56,061 nucleotides of DNA from Chloroflexota bacterium (lineage in GTDB: Bacteria; Chloroflexota; Limnocylindria; Limnocylindrales; CSP1-4). Made by a program: the position numbers and the translations under genes. The stretch is taken from contig SCUO01000102.1 of assembly GCA_004297395.1 (NCBI GenBank), positions 1 through 56,061 on the forward strand, written 5' to 3'. Below are positions 32,961 to 41,906 of the stretch, piece by piece (position 1 is the first letter of the stretch; each line of letters begins with the position of its first letter). The notes under the pieces were generated by a model. That model searched no databases. It was not told where the DNA came from and was given only the letters and a program-made list of their open reading frames with translations.

Positions 32961-33518
32961 TCAGCCCTGCGTCGGTGGCGTCCCGCCGCGGCCCCTGCCG
33001 AGCGCACCGGCCAGGAGCAGCGCCCCGATCCCGATGAGGAAGATCGGCCCCAGGAGATCGCCATCGAGTGCCGGAACGTAGCGCTGGACCAGGAACCAGG
33101 CGCCCACGATGATGAGGATCGCCCCGAAGATGAGGACCCCGCGGCCGCCGTCCTCGGATCGAGCGGCTCGCCGCGCAGCCCGTCGCGCCGCTCTGGCGTC
33201 GACCCAGGCCTGGCCCGACGGTGCGGTGGGCGCCCCTGGTGCGAAGGGCGCCCCGCCGGCGGCAGCGGCGCTCGGTCCCCCCGATTCAGCCAACGCCGCC
33301 GCCTCGCCGGGCATCGGCGGTGCGCCGACGTAGATCGGCTCCTCCGGGACGACGATCGCCATCACGATGTACAGCAGGAACCCGATCCCGCCGGCGAAGA
33401 CGAGCAGGGCGAAGACGATCCGGACGAGGGCCGGATCGACGTCGAGCCAATCGGCGACACCGCCGGCCACCCCGAACAGCATCCGGTCCTCGCGGGAGCG
33501 GTAGAGGCGCTCACGCAT
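32961..33518 (-). CDS. PspC-domain membrane protein
   Basis: 185 aa. The N-terminal PspC domain reads LYRSREDRMLFGVAGGVADW, followed by DVDPALVRIVFALL and a helix. Then comes a low-complexity Ala/Pro/Gly linker, a basic patch (RAARRAARRAAR), and two C-terminal helices resembling a LiaI/DUF5668 module. It overlaps the upstream toast-rack gene by 8 nt, so they form a pair, probably an envelope-stress sensing module. Confidence 0.85.
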   Translation of the reverse strand: MRERLYRSREDRMLFGVAGGVADWLDVDPALVRIVFALLVFAGGIGFLLYIVMAIVVPEEPIYVGAPPMPGEAAALAESGGPSAAAAGGAPFAPGAPTAPSGQAWVDARAARRAARRAARSEDGGRGVLIFGAILIIVGAWFLVQRYVPALDGDLLGPIFLIGIGALLLAGALGRGRGGTPPTQG

Positions 33519-34491
33519 CGCACGAACCTCCGAAATCGAGTGAGAACGACCCGGCGTTGGCAGAGACGCTCAGGTTCAGGCCCCCGGAGCCGGTGAAGCC
33601 AGGCGTCTGCCAGTGCCCGTCGTCGATCTTGTCGAGGCCGGCGCCGTCGAAGTTGTTCGACGCGAGGGCGCCGCTCCAGCTGACGCGAACCGGCGTCCCG
33701 GTCGGGACGCAGACCTCGACCGAGCCGGCGTTCATGGTCATGCTCGCCGCCTCGACCCCGGCCGGCAGGTCGAAGGCAGCCGAACCGGCGTTCACGGTGA
33801 CCCCGATGCTGGCGAGGGCCGCGACCTGGTCGAGCTCGAAGTCGATGGAGCCGGCATTGACCGTCAGGCTGAGGCGGTCCAGGTGGGCGCCGGCGAGATC
33901 GACATTGCCGTCGCCTGCGTTCAGGGTGATGCCCAGGTCGAGCGTCGGCTCGTTGGGAAGGGCCACCGTCCAGGTGGATGGATCCTCGAAGAAGCCTCGG
34001 AACTCGTCCCGATCCTGCGGCCGGATCTCGACCCTCCCGAAGGTGGCGTCGACCTCGGGCGGATTGCCGTCCGGGCTGCGGCCGGTGAGCGACCAGTCCG
34101 AGCCGTCCGTGGCCGACACCGTCAGCGTCCCGCAGTTGAACTCGATGTTGACCTGTCCGTCGGCCTCGATCGTCCCGGACCGGTTCCCGAAGGGCGTGCC
34201 GCCGGAGCTGCCGTCGCACGCACCGAAGGCCGGGAAGCCGCCGAATCCGCCGGTGATGAGACCGCCCACCATGACCCCCAGGACGACGACCGAGATCGCG
34301 CCGCCGAGGGGCTCGCCCGGGGTCCGGCGAAGGACGAGTCCCAGGCCCCAGCCGATCAGGAGGAGCGGCCACAGGCTCGGCCACTCGTCGACGAGGTCGG
34401 GATCGAGGTAGCCACCGCGGACGAGCAGCGGGATCGCCCCGACGATGATGAGGAAGGCTCCCCAGCCGAGGAGCCGGCGATCGATGTGCAC
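33511..34491 (-). CDS. Envelope-stress-type protein with DUF5668/LiaF-like N-terminus and toast-rack adhesin-like domain
   Basis: 326 aa. The N-terminal helical part (LLGWGAFLIIVGAIPLLVRG ... WPLLLIGWGLGLVL) holds three membrane helices. The C-terminal half is a parallel-beta toast-rack domain with repeated units such as LTVNAGSIDF, VTVNAGSAAF, MTMNAGSVEV and VSANAGSFSL, that is xxNAGSxxx about every 22 residues. The domain probably faces outward. Co-transcribed with the PspC gene. Confidence 0.8.
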   Translation of the reverse strand: MHIDRRLLGWGAFLIIVGAIPLLVRGGYLDPDLVDEWPSLWPLLLIGWGLGLVLRRTPGEPLGGAISVVVLGVMVGGLITGGFGGFPAFGACDGSSGGTPFGNRSGTIEADGQVNIEFNCGTLTVSATDGSDWSLTGRSPDGNPPEVDATFGRVEIRPQDRDEFRGFFEDPSTWTVALPNEPTLDLGITLNAGDGNVDLAGAHLDRLSLTVNAGSIDFELDQVAALASIGVTVNAGSAAFDLPAGVEAASMTMNAGSVEVCVPTGTPVRVSWSGALASNNFDGAGLDKIDDGHWQTPGFTGSGGLNLSVSANAGSFSLDFGGSCDA

Positions 34492-34703
34492 CGTTCATCC
34501 CTCCAGGTGCGCCGCGGCGGCCGTCTCGCGCCGACGAGCGCAGGGCGCGCGGCCCAGGACGGCAGGGCGGCGTGCCGACGCATCACGGTACACGGCGCCG
34601 TCCCGCTTCGTGCGAGTCCATCGGCCCGAATCGGTGCGGCCGAACGGCCGGTGCTAGGCTCGCCGGGGAGCAGGGAAGCGAGGAGCAGGAGGCGCGCACG
34701 CGG

Positions 34704-35393
34704 ATGCCGGTGGCGGCGGTGATCTTCGATCTTGACGGCGTGATCGTGGATTCGGAGATCTGGTGGCACGAGGAGCGCGTTGCCTGGGCCGCCGCGCGAG
34801 GTCTACGCTGGACCGAGGCCGACACCCGGGCGGTCATGGGCGCGAATTCCGCCGCCTGGGCCCGGATCATGCGCCAGCGCCTGGGAATGGCCGAGTCCGA
34901 TGAGCCGGCGATCCTCGAAGCGGTCGTCGATCGGGTGACGGCGCGCTACGCGGGCGGCGCGCCGGTCATCGAGGGCGCCGTCGAGGCGGTTCGGCGGATC
35001 GCCGCCGTATGGCCCGTCGCGATTGCGTCGTCCGCCCATCGCGGGGTCATCGATGCGGCTCTCGACGCGACCGGGCTCCGAGCCACGATCCCGGTCGTCG
35101 TCTCGTCCGACGAGGTCGACCACGGCAAGCCGGCGCCGGACGTGTACCTGGAGGCCGCGCGGCGGCTCGGGGTGGCGGCCGCGGGCTGCCTGATCGTCGA
35201 GGATTCGATCAACGGCCTGCGGGCCGGGCTGGCCGCCGGGATGACCACGGTCCTCGTCCCCAACCCGAGCGTTCCGCCTGCGCCGGGCGCCGAGGCGATC
35301 GCCGACCATGTCCTGGCCCGCCTCGTCGACCTCGATCCCGCCGCGCTGGCACTCCGGGCCGGCGCCGCCGAGCCGGCGAATGGGGCAGCGTGA
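34704..35393 (+). CDS. HAD-family phosphatase (beta-phosphoglucomutase-like)
   Basis: A 229-aa HAD hydrolase: motif I FDLDGVIVDS with D9 and D11, motif II ASSAH, motif III Lys in DEVDHGKPAPDVY, motif IV IVEDSINGL. The cap is the helical C1 type of phosphoglucomutase or phosphoglycolate phosphatases. ATG 34704 is preceded by AGGAGCAGGAGG. It is followed at 31 bp by an acyltransferase. Substrate unknown. Confidence 0.88.
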   Translation: MPVAAVIFDLDGVIVDSEIWWHEERVAWAAARGLRWTEADTRAVMGANSAAWARIMRQRLGMAESDEPAILEAVVDRVTARYAGGAPVIEGAVEAVRRIAAVWPVAIASSAHRGVIDAALDATGLRATIPVVVSSDEVDHGKPAPDVYLEAARRLGVAAAGCLIVEDSINGLRAGLAAGMTTVLVPNPSVPPAPGAEAIADHVLARLVDLDPAALALRAGAAEPANGAA

Positions 35394-35424
35394 CGGTTCG
35401 GGTCCCCTCGGCGTCTCCCCGACG

Positions 35425-36204
35425 ATGACGATCGACGACCGGCTGCCGCGCCCCGAGCTTGCCCGCTGGAACCGGACCGTCCGGTACTACACGTCGCGCA
35501 TCGTCGTCGGCGTCCTCATGCGCGTCATCTTCCGGCTCCGCGTCGAGGGCGGTGAGCATCTCGCCAAGGGACCGGCGATCTACTGCTTCAACCACCTCAA
35601 CTGGACCGATCCGTTCCTCCTGTACGCAACGCTACCGATGCGGCCGCGGACCTACTTCTTCGGCCCCCGGGAGGATGACCTCCGGGTCGGTCCACGCAAC
35701 CGGATGATGTACTGGACGGCCGCCGCGGTCCCGTACCGGCCGGCCAAGACGGACCTCCTGGAGGTGACCCGCCGGGTCGCGGCGGTCTTCCAGGCCGGCG
35801 GTGTCCTGGCGATCGCGGGCGAGGGCCGGATCCATGTCGGCGAGCGCGACCTCCTTCAGATCCAGGAGGGCACCGCCTACTTCGCCCTCCGCTCCGGCGT
35901 GCCCATCATCCCCGTCGCCATCAGCGGGACCTCGTGGCTCGGCTTCCGGCGCCGGCTTCGGGTGAGGATCGGGCGTCCGATCGCCGCCACCGGCCGACCA
36001 ACCGGCGAGGCCGTCACCGCCCTCACGGCGGCGACCTGGCTGGCGCTCAAGGCGATGGTCGCCGACGCCGACGAGCCGCCCCGGCCCGGACGGTTCGGGC
36101 GCTGGCTCACCGAGCTCTTCAACGACTGGCCCGAGGGATCGCGCGAGGCATCTGCCGAGGTCAGCGGACCCTCTGGCATACTGTCGGCCGACCCGGGCAC
36201 ATGA
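35425..36204 (+). CDS. 1-acyl-sn-glycerol-3-phosphate acyltransferase family protein
   Basis: A 259-aa PlsC-domain enzyme with the HX4D motif at H57 and D62 (NHLNWTD), the glycerol-phosphate-binding region GEGRIH, and VPIIPVAISGT. It transfers acyl chains in phospholipid synthesis. The chain has one N-terminal membrane-associated helix (IVVGVLMRVIFRL). There is no strong ribosome site, so it is probably coupled to the preceding HAD gene. Confidence 0.87.
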   Translation: MTIDDRLPRPELARWNRTVRYYTSRIVVGVLMRVIFRLRVEGGEHLAKGPAIYCFNHLNWTDPFLLYATLPMRPRTYFFGPREDDLRVGPRNRMMYWTAAAVPYRPAKTDLLEVTRRVAAVFQAGGVLAIAGEGRIHVGERDLLQIQEGTAYFALRSGVPIIPVAISGTSWLGFRRRLRVRIGRPIAATGRPTGEAVTALTAATWLALKAMVADADEPPRPGRFGRWLTELFNDWPEGSREASAEVSGPSGILSADPGT

Positions 36205-36255
36205 GCCACGGACGCCCGTGCGGGCGTCGCGACGCGGTCTGGCGAAGGAGGAACC

Positions 36256-36621
36256 GTGGGAGCCACCGGCCTGTCGGCCGATCCGAGCGAGTACCGGGCG
36301 CGTCTCGCCGACCAGCCGGATGCCCAGATCGATTCGTGGGCGCAGGAGCTCCTGCGCGACGTCGCCAAGCGGCGGGGGATCGTCCGGGTCGTGGAGGACT
36401 TCCGCCGGTCGGCTCGCCTGAGCGAACCTGAATTCGAACACGTGTTCGCTTCCGGCGGCGGGGCGCCGGCAACCGCCGGCCGGGATGCCGCGGGCCGCCT
36501 GCTGGTCCCGACGATCTCGCTCTACGCCCTCGTTCCGGGCCTGCGCTCGCGAGCGGATGATGCCCGCGGTCGCCTGATCGACTACCTCGTCGCGAACTTC
36601 GACGAGCTCGTCTACGTCTGA
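36256..36621 (+). CDS. Conserved hypothetical protein, 121 aa
   Basis: GTG start with AAGGAGGAACC upstream. The protein is soluble and mostly helical (QIDSWAQELLRDVAKRRGIVRVVEDFRRSARLS...), and ends LIDYLVANFDELVYV. It directly precedes the UbiA gene (TGAGTG junction). No family recognised. Confidence 0.65.
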   Translation: MGATGLSADPSEYRARLADQPDAQIDSWAQELLRDVAKRRGIVRVVEDFRRSARLSEPEFEHVFASGGGAPATAGRDAAGRLLVPTISLYALVPGLRSRADDARGRLIDYLVANFDELVYV

Positions 36622-37545
36622 GTGCCGGCCGGTGCGCCGTCGGCCGAGGCGCCGACGAACCTGAGTCGGTTGAGGTGGCTCGCCGATCGGGCTCGTGTCG
36701 TCCACCCCTTCCCGAGCCTCCTCAACGGCGTCGCCACGACCGCCCTCGCCCTGCTTGCCGGCGCGGGCGTTCCGGGCGCCCTCAGGCTGGGCATCGCCAT
36801 GACGGCCATCCAGTTCTCGATCGGGGCCCTGAATGACCTCGTCGACGCCCCGCACGACCGTGGCCGGAGCCCGGTCAAGCCGGTCGCCGAAGGGCTGATC
36901 CGGCCATCGGCAGCGGGGGTCCTGATCGTCATCACCGCGGTGGCGGGACTGGCCCTCGCGTCCGCGTCCGGGCCGCCCGCCGCGGCGGTCGCCGCTGCCG
37001 GCGCTGCGTGCGGCTATGCCTACGACCTGCGCCTGTCACGCACGGCGTGGGCATGGCTGCCGCTCGCGATTGCCCTTCCCCTGGTCCCGGTCTTCGCCTG
37101 GGTCGGGGCGACGGGGACCGTGCCTGGCCCGCTCCTGGTCCTCGTCCCGATCGGGATGCTAGCCGGTGGGGGACTGGCGGTCGGGAATGCCCTGGTCGAT
37201 CTCGATGTCGATGGCGCGGTGGCCGCGCCGTCCATCGCCGTCCGCCTCGGCCGGCGACGCGCGACGGGCCTCCACGCCGCGGCCCTCGGGGCTGCGGTGA
37301 CGCTGGCCTGGTTCACGCTCCCGACTGTGGTGCCGGCCGAGGCCCTGCTGCTGGTCGCAGCCGGGATCGCCACCCTCGGGACCGGCGTGGCGGGCATGGT
37401 CGTCGCCCGAACCGGCCGCGCCGAGGGGGTGGCTCGAGCGGCCCGGCGGGCTCGTCTGGCCTGGCAGGTCGAGGCGGTCGGGACGGCGACCGTGGGCGTG
37501 GGCTGGGTCCTGGCCCTCGTCGCCAGCGGCATCGTTGCGGCGTGA
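36622..37545 (+). CDS. UbiA-family prenyltransferase-like membrane protein
   Basis: 307 aa, GTG start overlapping the junction with the previous stop. About eight membrane helices. The first Asp-rich motif NDLVDAPHD and the second LVDLDVDG, together with YDLRLSRT, fit the UbiA superfamily. It would attach a prenyl chain to an aromatic or polar head group, for example in quinone, heme or lipid synthesis. The Asp motifs are somewhat shortened, so activity is uncertain. Confidence 0.8.
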   Translation: MPAGAPSAEAPTNLSRLRWLADRARVVHPFPSLLNGVATTALALLAGAGVPGALRLGIAMTAIQFSIGALNDLVDAPHDRGRSPVKPVAEGLIRPSAAGVLIVITAVAGLALASASGPPAAAVAAAGAACGYAYDLRLSRTAWAWLPLAIALPLVPVFAWVGATGTVPGPLLVLVPIGMLAGGGLAVGNALVDLDVDGAVAAPSIAVRLGRRRATGLHAAALGAAVTLAWFTLPTVVPAEALLLVAAGIATLGTGVAGMVVARTGRAEGVARAARRARLAWQVEAVGTATVGVGWVLALVASGIVAA

Positions 37546-37657
37546 CACCGGGCGGCCGGGACGATCGGCGGGCGGTACCGGCCGGGAAGTACCCCTAACA
37601 CCCTGCGACGCCGGTTCGTTATGGTTGGCGAACCCAGAGAACGGGAGAAATCACATC

Positions 37658-38143
37658 GTGACTGCGACCCTCACGCGCCTCCGACCACTCCTCATCGGCC
37701 TCGTGGTCCTCATGTTCACCGCGGGAATCGCGTTCGCCGGCAAACCGTCCACGCCGGCGGACGGCCTCGCCGTCGCCTCCGAAGCCTCGGGCAAGACCGT
37801 TCCGGTCCGCGCCGGGAGCGAGGAGGAGGACGCCGACGAGGACGAGACGATCGAGGCGGAGGACGAGGAGGTCGAGGCCGAGGAAGCCGGTGACAACTGC
37901 GCCACCGACCCCACGGGCCTGACCGCCGAGGACCTCGCCGAGGTCCGCCATGGCTCCGTCGTCTGCTGGGCTGCCCACCAGGAGACGCCGGAGGGGTACG
38001 CGAACCATGGCGCCTGGGTGTCCGAGTGGGCCAGGAAGAACCACGGCCACGACTTTGGCGCCGAGGACGAGGACGCGACCGTCGAATCCGAGTCGGCCGC
38101 ATCGCACGGCCAGGGGAAGGCCAAGGGTCCCAAGGACCGCTGA
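37658..38143 (+). CDS. Secreted acidic protein, unknown function
   Basis: 161 aa from GTG 37658. Signal peptide with a hydrophobic core (LLIGLVVLMFTAGIAFA), cleavage likely after AFA near residue 26. The mature chain has a run of about 25 mostly Glu/Asp residues (roughly residues 48-75). A 45-residue conserved-looking segment with two Cys and GSVVCWAAHQETPEGY / HGAWVSEWARKN follows, and a basic tail (GKAKGPKDR). The acidic stretch may bind cations. Unknown function. Confidence 0.65.
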   Translation: MTATLTRLRPLLIGLVVLMFTAGIAFAGKPSTPADGLAVASEASGKTVPVRAGSEEEDADEDETIEAEDEEVEAEEAGDNCATDPTGLTAEDLAEVRHGSVVCWAAHQETPEGYANHGAWVSEWARKNHGHDFGAEDEDATVESESAASHGQGKAKGPKDR

Positions 38144-38161
38144 ACCGGACCGGAGCGCGAC

Positions 38162-38188
38162 GAAGCCGGCGCCAGTGGCGCCGGCTTC
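38162..38188. terminator. Strong hairpin between convergent genes
   Basis: GAAGCCGGCGCC-AGT-GGCGCCGGCTTC: a perfect 12-bp stem with a 3-nt loop between the secreted-protein stop (38143) and the parB stop (38217). Neither side has a T-run, so it is a GC-rich bidirectional terminator or mRNA end stabiliser by position rather than a canonical terminator. Confidence 0.55.
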
Positions 38189-38216
38189 TCGTTGCTCGCG
38201 GGGTTGCGTCGCGGGG

Positions 38217-39233
38217 TCAGTGCGGCTCGGCGCTCCGGACCATCGCGATCGCGTTCTCGAGCTTGAGCTTCGCGATCGTCAGGTACTTCGCGAGGTTCGC
38301 CCGGTCGACCGCCCCGATCGTGGCGACGACATCAGGACTGCCGAGGACGTCCACCAGCTCCTCGACCGCCTCTGACAGCAGCTGCTTGGCGTTCACGAGG
38401 GAATCGTCGCGGATCGGCTCGGCGGCGCGCCGGCGCCCCGTCCACGCGGCCTCCGCCTCTTCGGCGGCGCCCGACGTCTCGTCGCCCTGCTCCTCGCCCT
38501 CCGCTTCGGTGGGCTCGGTGCTGGCAGTCCGGCCGCGGCGGCCCTCGATCCGGTCGCGCAGCTTGGCCAGGGTCAGGTCGCCGCGGGCGACCTGGGCCGC
38601 GAGACGCTTGCGCTTCTTGACGTCGTCGACCTTCATCAGCTCGTAGGCGTGGGACAGGGTGTCTTTGCGCAGAGACACCAGCTCCCGGATCTCCTCGGGA
38701 GCGTCCGCCAGGCGAAGCCGGTTCTCGAGGTAGCCCTTGTCCTTGCCCAGCTTCTGGGCGAGCTTGCGGACCGAGTAGCCGTGGTCCTTGACCATCCGGT
38801 CGAACATCGCCGCCTCGTCGAGCGGCGAGAGGTCTTCCCGCTGGAGGTTCTCGATGATCGCGATCTCGAGGGCCGTGTCGTCGTCGATCTCCTCGACGAG
38901 GGCCGGGATCGTTGCCTGGCCGGCGGCCTTCGAGGCGCGCCAGCGACGCTCGCCGGCGATGAGCTGGTACTCGTTGTTGCCGAGGGGACGGACGAGGATC
39001 GGCTGGAGGACGCCATGCTCGCGGATCGACGCCGCGAGCTCCTCGAGCATCGTCGCGTCCATGGCCAGTCGCGGCTGGTCGGGATTCGGCACGATGCGCT
39101 CGACCGGGATGATCCGCACGCCGGTGGAGCGGCCAACGTTCTCCGACGAGAGCAGGCTGACGATGGCGGGGGAGAGCTCGCGCTCCTCGGACAGGCGCCG
39201 TGCGGCGACGCCCCGGAAATCAGTCCTAGCCAA
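38217..39233 (-). CDS. parB: Chromosome partitioning protein ParB
   Basis: 338 aa. The N-terminal ParB/Srx CTPase domain has [38 protein letters not shown] and [15 protein letters not shown]. The central helix-turn-helix ([20 protein letters not shown]) is divergent from common chromosomal ParBs, which carry KSRxHxxNxLRLL-like recognition helices. An acidic linker and a C-terminal dimerisation domain follow. The start is TTG 39233, overlapping the parA stop by 8 nt (TTGGCTAG). A candidate parS lies inside the gene. Confidence 0.93.
   Translation of the reverse strand: MARTDFRGVAARRLSEERELSPAIVSLLSSENVGRSTGVRIIPVERIVPNPDQPRLAMDATMLEELAASIREHGVLQPILVRPLGNNEYQLIAGERRWRASKAAGQATIPALVEEIDDDTALEIAIIENLQREDLSPLDEAAMFDRMVKDHGYSVRKLAQKLGKDKGYLENRLRLADAPEEIRELVSLRKDTLSHAYELMKVDDVKKRKRLAAQVARGDLTLAKLRDRIEGRRGRTASTEPTEAEGEEQGDETSGAAEEAEAAWTGRRRAAEPIRDDSLVNAKQLLSEAVEELVDVLGSPDVVATIGAVDRANLAKYLTIAKLKLENAIAMVRSAEPH
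38661..38676. promoter_or_regulatory. Candidate parS-like palindrome 1, inside parB
   Basis: GTCTTTGCGCAGAGAC, one mismatched pair from the perfect palindrome at 41922. Flanks extend the symmetry to GGTGTC...GACACC, 22 bp in all. It encodes SLRKD of ParB, so part of the match may be coding constraint. Confidence 0.55.
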
Positions 39234-39993
39234 GGTCGATCACCTCCCGGGCCAGCTCGCGGTACGTGCGCGCCGCCTCCGAATGACCCGCGTAGACGGT
39301 GATCGGCCGGCCGACGAGCGGCGCCTCGCCCAGCTTCACGGTGTTCCGGATGATCGACGCGAAGACATGGTGATCGCCGACGACCTTCAGCTCGTCGAGC
39401 ATGTCGCGGGCAAGGTTCGTCCGGCCGTCGTAGAAGGTCGGCAGGAGGCCCAGGATCTTGAGCTTCCGATTCAGCTTGAGGCGGATCGTGTTGATCACCT
39501 TGACGAGATTCGTCAGGCCCTTCATCGCGTAGTACTGCGTCTGCACCGGAATGATCACACCGTCCGCGGCGACGAGACCGTTGACCGTGAGCAGGCCGAG
39601 GTTCGGTGGGCAGTCGATGAGGGCGTAGTCGTAGCGGCGACCCAAGCGCGCGCTGTCAAGCGCATCGCGCAGGAGCGATTCTCGACCGAGCATCGTGAAC
39701 AGCTCGCCTTCGGTCGCCGCTAGGTCGATGTGGGCCGGGACGATGTCGATCCGCTCGGTCTCGGTCGGGAGGATCACCTCGTCGAGGGCCACGCGCCCGA
39801 CGAGGACGTCGGCCATCGATCGATCAACGGTGTTGAGGTTGATGCCTAGGCCCGCCGTGAGATTCGCCTGGGGGTCCATGTCGACGCACAGGATGCGGAA
39901 CCCCTCCTCGGCCAGCGCACCAGCGAGATTGATCGCCGTTGTCGTCTTGCCGACGCCGCCTTTCTGATTCGCAATCGCGATCACGTTTGTCAC
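39226..39993 (-). CDS. parA: Chromosome partitioning ATPase ParA (Soj)
   Basis: A 255-aa deviant-Walker ATPase: [38 protein letters not shown], and the typical C-terminus. There is no N-terminal HTH extension, so it is the chromosomal (Soj) type. The start is GTG 39993. It moves ParB-parS complexes along the nucleoid. Forms an operon with parB. Confidence 0.94.
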   Translation of the reverse strand: MTNVIAIANQKGGVGKTTTAINLAGALAEEGFRILCVDMDPQANLTAGLGINLNTVDRSMADVLVGRVALDEVILPTETERIDIVPAHIDLAATEGELFTMLGRESLLRDALDSARLGRRYDYALIDCPPNLGLLTVNGLVAADGVIIPVQTQYYAMKGLTNLVKVINTIRLKLNRKLKILGLLPTFYDGRTNLARDMLDELKVVGDHHVFASIIRNTVKLGEAPLVGRPITVYAGHSEAARTYRELAREVIDLG

Positions 39994-40352
39994 CGGGGCA
40001 TCACCTCGCGGGCTTCGGGTTGTGCGTCGAGCCTGACGCGAACGCGTCGGCGACGCGATTCAGACGGGGCGGGCGTGTCCAGATCGTACCCCAGCAGGGC
40101 GGTTCATCGACGCCGGACTTATCCACAGGATCGGGGACTTGTGCACGGATCTGTGGATTTCGCAGGCCTCCTGCCGGCTCCCCTCGGGCGTCGTCGAATC
40201 GCGCGGGGCGCCCCTGATTCGCGCGAGGCGACGGCCGCCGCGCGACTAGAATGGCCATCGATCCCGAGTCCGCCCCGGTGTCTGTGCGCAAAGACGGTCG
40301 ATCGGTCCACGAACCTGACCGACCGGTCCGTCGACGAACTGGAGTCCTGCCC
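39994..40352. promoter_or_regulatory. parA-acc divergent regulatory region with DnaA-box-like sites
   Basis: The 359 bp hold a perfect DnaA box TTATCCACA (40119-40127), a weaker TGTGGATTT (40152-40160) and TTGTGCACG between them. On the minus strand TACGAT (40088-40083) may be the parAB -10. On the plus strand TAGAAT (40247-40252) may be the -10 of the carboxylase operon. A parS-like palindrome is at 40280. There is no AT-rich unwinding element or dnaA/dnaN/rsmG gene, so I do not call it an origin. Confidence 0.45.
40280..40295. promoter_or_regulatory. Candidate parS-like palindrome 2, upstream of the carboxylase operon
   Basis: GTCTGTGCGCAAAGAC, one mismatched pair from perfect. Noncoding, about 290 bp upstream of the parA start. 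Same 16-bp pattern as at 38661 and 41922. Confidence 0.62.
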
Positions 40353-41906
40353 GTGCCAACGAATGACGAGCGGTTGAGTCGCCTGGGGCAGCTCCGCGCC
40401 GAGGCGCTACTGGGTGGCGGACCCGTCCGCATCGAGCGCCAGCATTCGTGGGGCAAGCTGACGGCCCGCGAGCGGCTGGACCTGCTGCTTGACCCGGGTA
40501 CGTTCGTCGAGCTCGACGCCTTCGTGACCCACCGCTCCCCGGACCCCAGCCTCGCCGACCAGCGATTCCTCGGCGACGGCGTGGTGACCGGTCATGGTGC
40601 CATCGATGGCCGGCTGGTGTTCGTCTTCAGCCAGGACTTCACCGTCTTCGGTGGCTCACTGTCCGAGGCCTATGCCGAGAAGATCTGCAAGGTCATGGAC
40701 CTGGCGATGAAGGTAGGTGCGCCGCTCATCGGCCTGAACGACAGCGGCGGGGCGCGGATCCAGGAGGGCGTCGCGTCCCTGGGTGGCTACGCCGACATCT
40801 TCCTGCGCAACGTGCTGGCATCCGGCGTCGTCCCCCAGATCTCGGTGATCATGGGACCCTGCGCGGGAGGCGCGGTCTATTCGCCGGCGATGACGGACTT
40901 CACGGTCATGGTCGAGCGAACGAGCTACATGTTCGTGACCGGCCCCAACGTCGTGAAGGCGGTGACCCACGAGGAAGTCGATTCGGAAGCGCTTGGCGGC
41001 GCGCTGGTCCACACCACGAAGAGCGGTGTCGCCCACCTCGCGGCGCACGACGAGGCCGAAGCCCTGGACGCCGCGCGGCGGATCCTCGCCCACCTTCCCC
41101 AGAACAACCTCGGGGCGCCGACGATCGTTCCCTCGAACGATCCGTCGGACCGGATGGACCCGGAGCTGGATCGGGTCGTGCCCGACGACCCCCACCGACC
41201 CTACGACATGCACGACGTCATCAGCCGGATCGTCGACGACGGCGGATTCCTCGAGATCCAGCCCGGCTGGGCCTCGAACATCATCATCGGGTTCGCCCGC
41301 TTCGCCGGTCGAAGCGTCGGCATCGTGGCCCAGCAGCCGGCGGTCCTGGCCGGCGCCCTCGACATCGACGCCTCGACGAAGGCAGCCCGATTCGTCCGGA
41401 CCTGCGATTGCTTCAACGTCCCGCTCGTGACCCTCGTGGATGTCCCGGGCTTCCTGCCCGGGGTGGGGCAGGAGCACGGCGGGATCATCAAGCACGGGGC
41501 GAAGCTCCTCTTCGCCTACTGCGAGGCGACCGTCCCGAAGGTGACGGTCATCACCCGCAAGGCCTACGGCGGTGCCTACGACGTCATGAGCAGCAAGCAC
41601 GTCCGGGGCGACATGAACTTCGCGTGGCCGTCGGCGGAGATCGCGGTCATGGGCGCCGAGGGCGCGGTGAACATCATCTTCAAGGACGAGATCGCCGGGG
41701 CCGACGACCCGACCGCCGAGCGTCGGCGCCTCGTTGCCGCGTACGAGGAGGAGTTCAACAACCCGTACATCGCGGCGGCTCGTGGCTACGTCGATGATGT
41801 CATCCGGCCGTCCGAGACGCGGCCGCGGATCATCAGTGCCCTCGAGATGCTCGCCGACAAGCGCGACACGAACCCGCGGAAGAAGCATGGCAACATCCCG
41901 CTCTGA
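40353..41906 (+). CDS. pccB: Acyl-CoA (propionyl-CoA) carboxylase carboxyltransferase beta subunit
   Basis: 517 aa. Carboxyltransferase motifs: [58 protein letters not shown], and in the C-terminal half [21 protein letters not shown] and [14 protein letters not shown]. The subgroup is propionyl-CoA/methylmalonyl-CoA carboxyltransferase. GTG 40353 has GGAG upstream and matches the usual N-terminus ([10 protein letters not shown]). Its neighbours support conversion of propionyl-CoA to methylmalonyl-CoA. Confidence 0.93.
   Translation: MPTNDERLSRLGQLRAEALLGGGPVRIERQHSWGKLTARERLDLLLDPGTFVELDAFVTHRSPDPSLADQRFLGDGVVTGHGAIDGRLVFVFSQDFTVFGGSLSEAYAEKICKVMDLAMKVGAPLIGLNDSGGARIQEGVASLGGYADIFLRNVLASGVVPQISVIMGPCAGGAVYSPAMTDFTVMVERTSYMFVTGPNVVKAVTHEEVDSEALGGALVHTTKSGVAHLAAHDEAEALDAARRILAHLPQNNLGAPTIVPSNDPSDRMDPELDRVVPDDPHRPYDMHDVISRIVDDGGFLEIQPGWASNIIIGFARFAGRSVGIVAQQPAVLAGALDIDASTKAARFVRTCDCFNVPLVTLVDVPGFLPGVGQEHGGIIKHGAKLLFAYCEATVPKVTVITRKAYGGAYDVMSSKHVRGDMNFAWPSAEIAVMGAEGAVNIIFKDEIAGADDPTAERRRLVAAYEEEFNNPYIAAARGYVDDVIRPSETRPRIISALEMLADKRDTNPRKKHGNIPL

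Noticed and set aside
39994-40352. Chromosome origin (oriC) next to parAB
   Set aside because: One perfect DnaA box and two poor ones, no AT-rich unwinding element and no dnaA, dnaN, rsmG or mnmG in the window.
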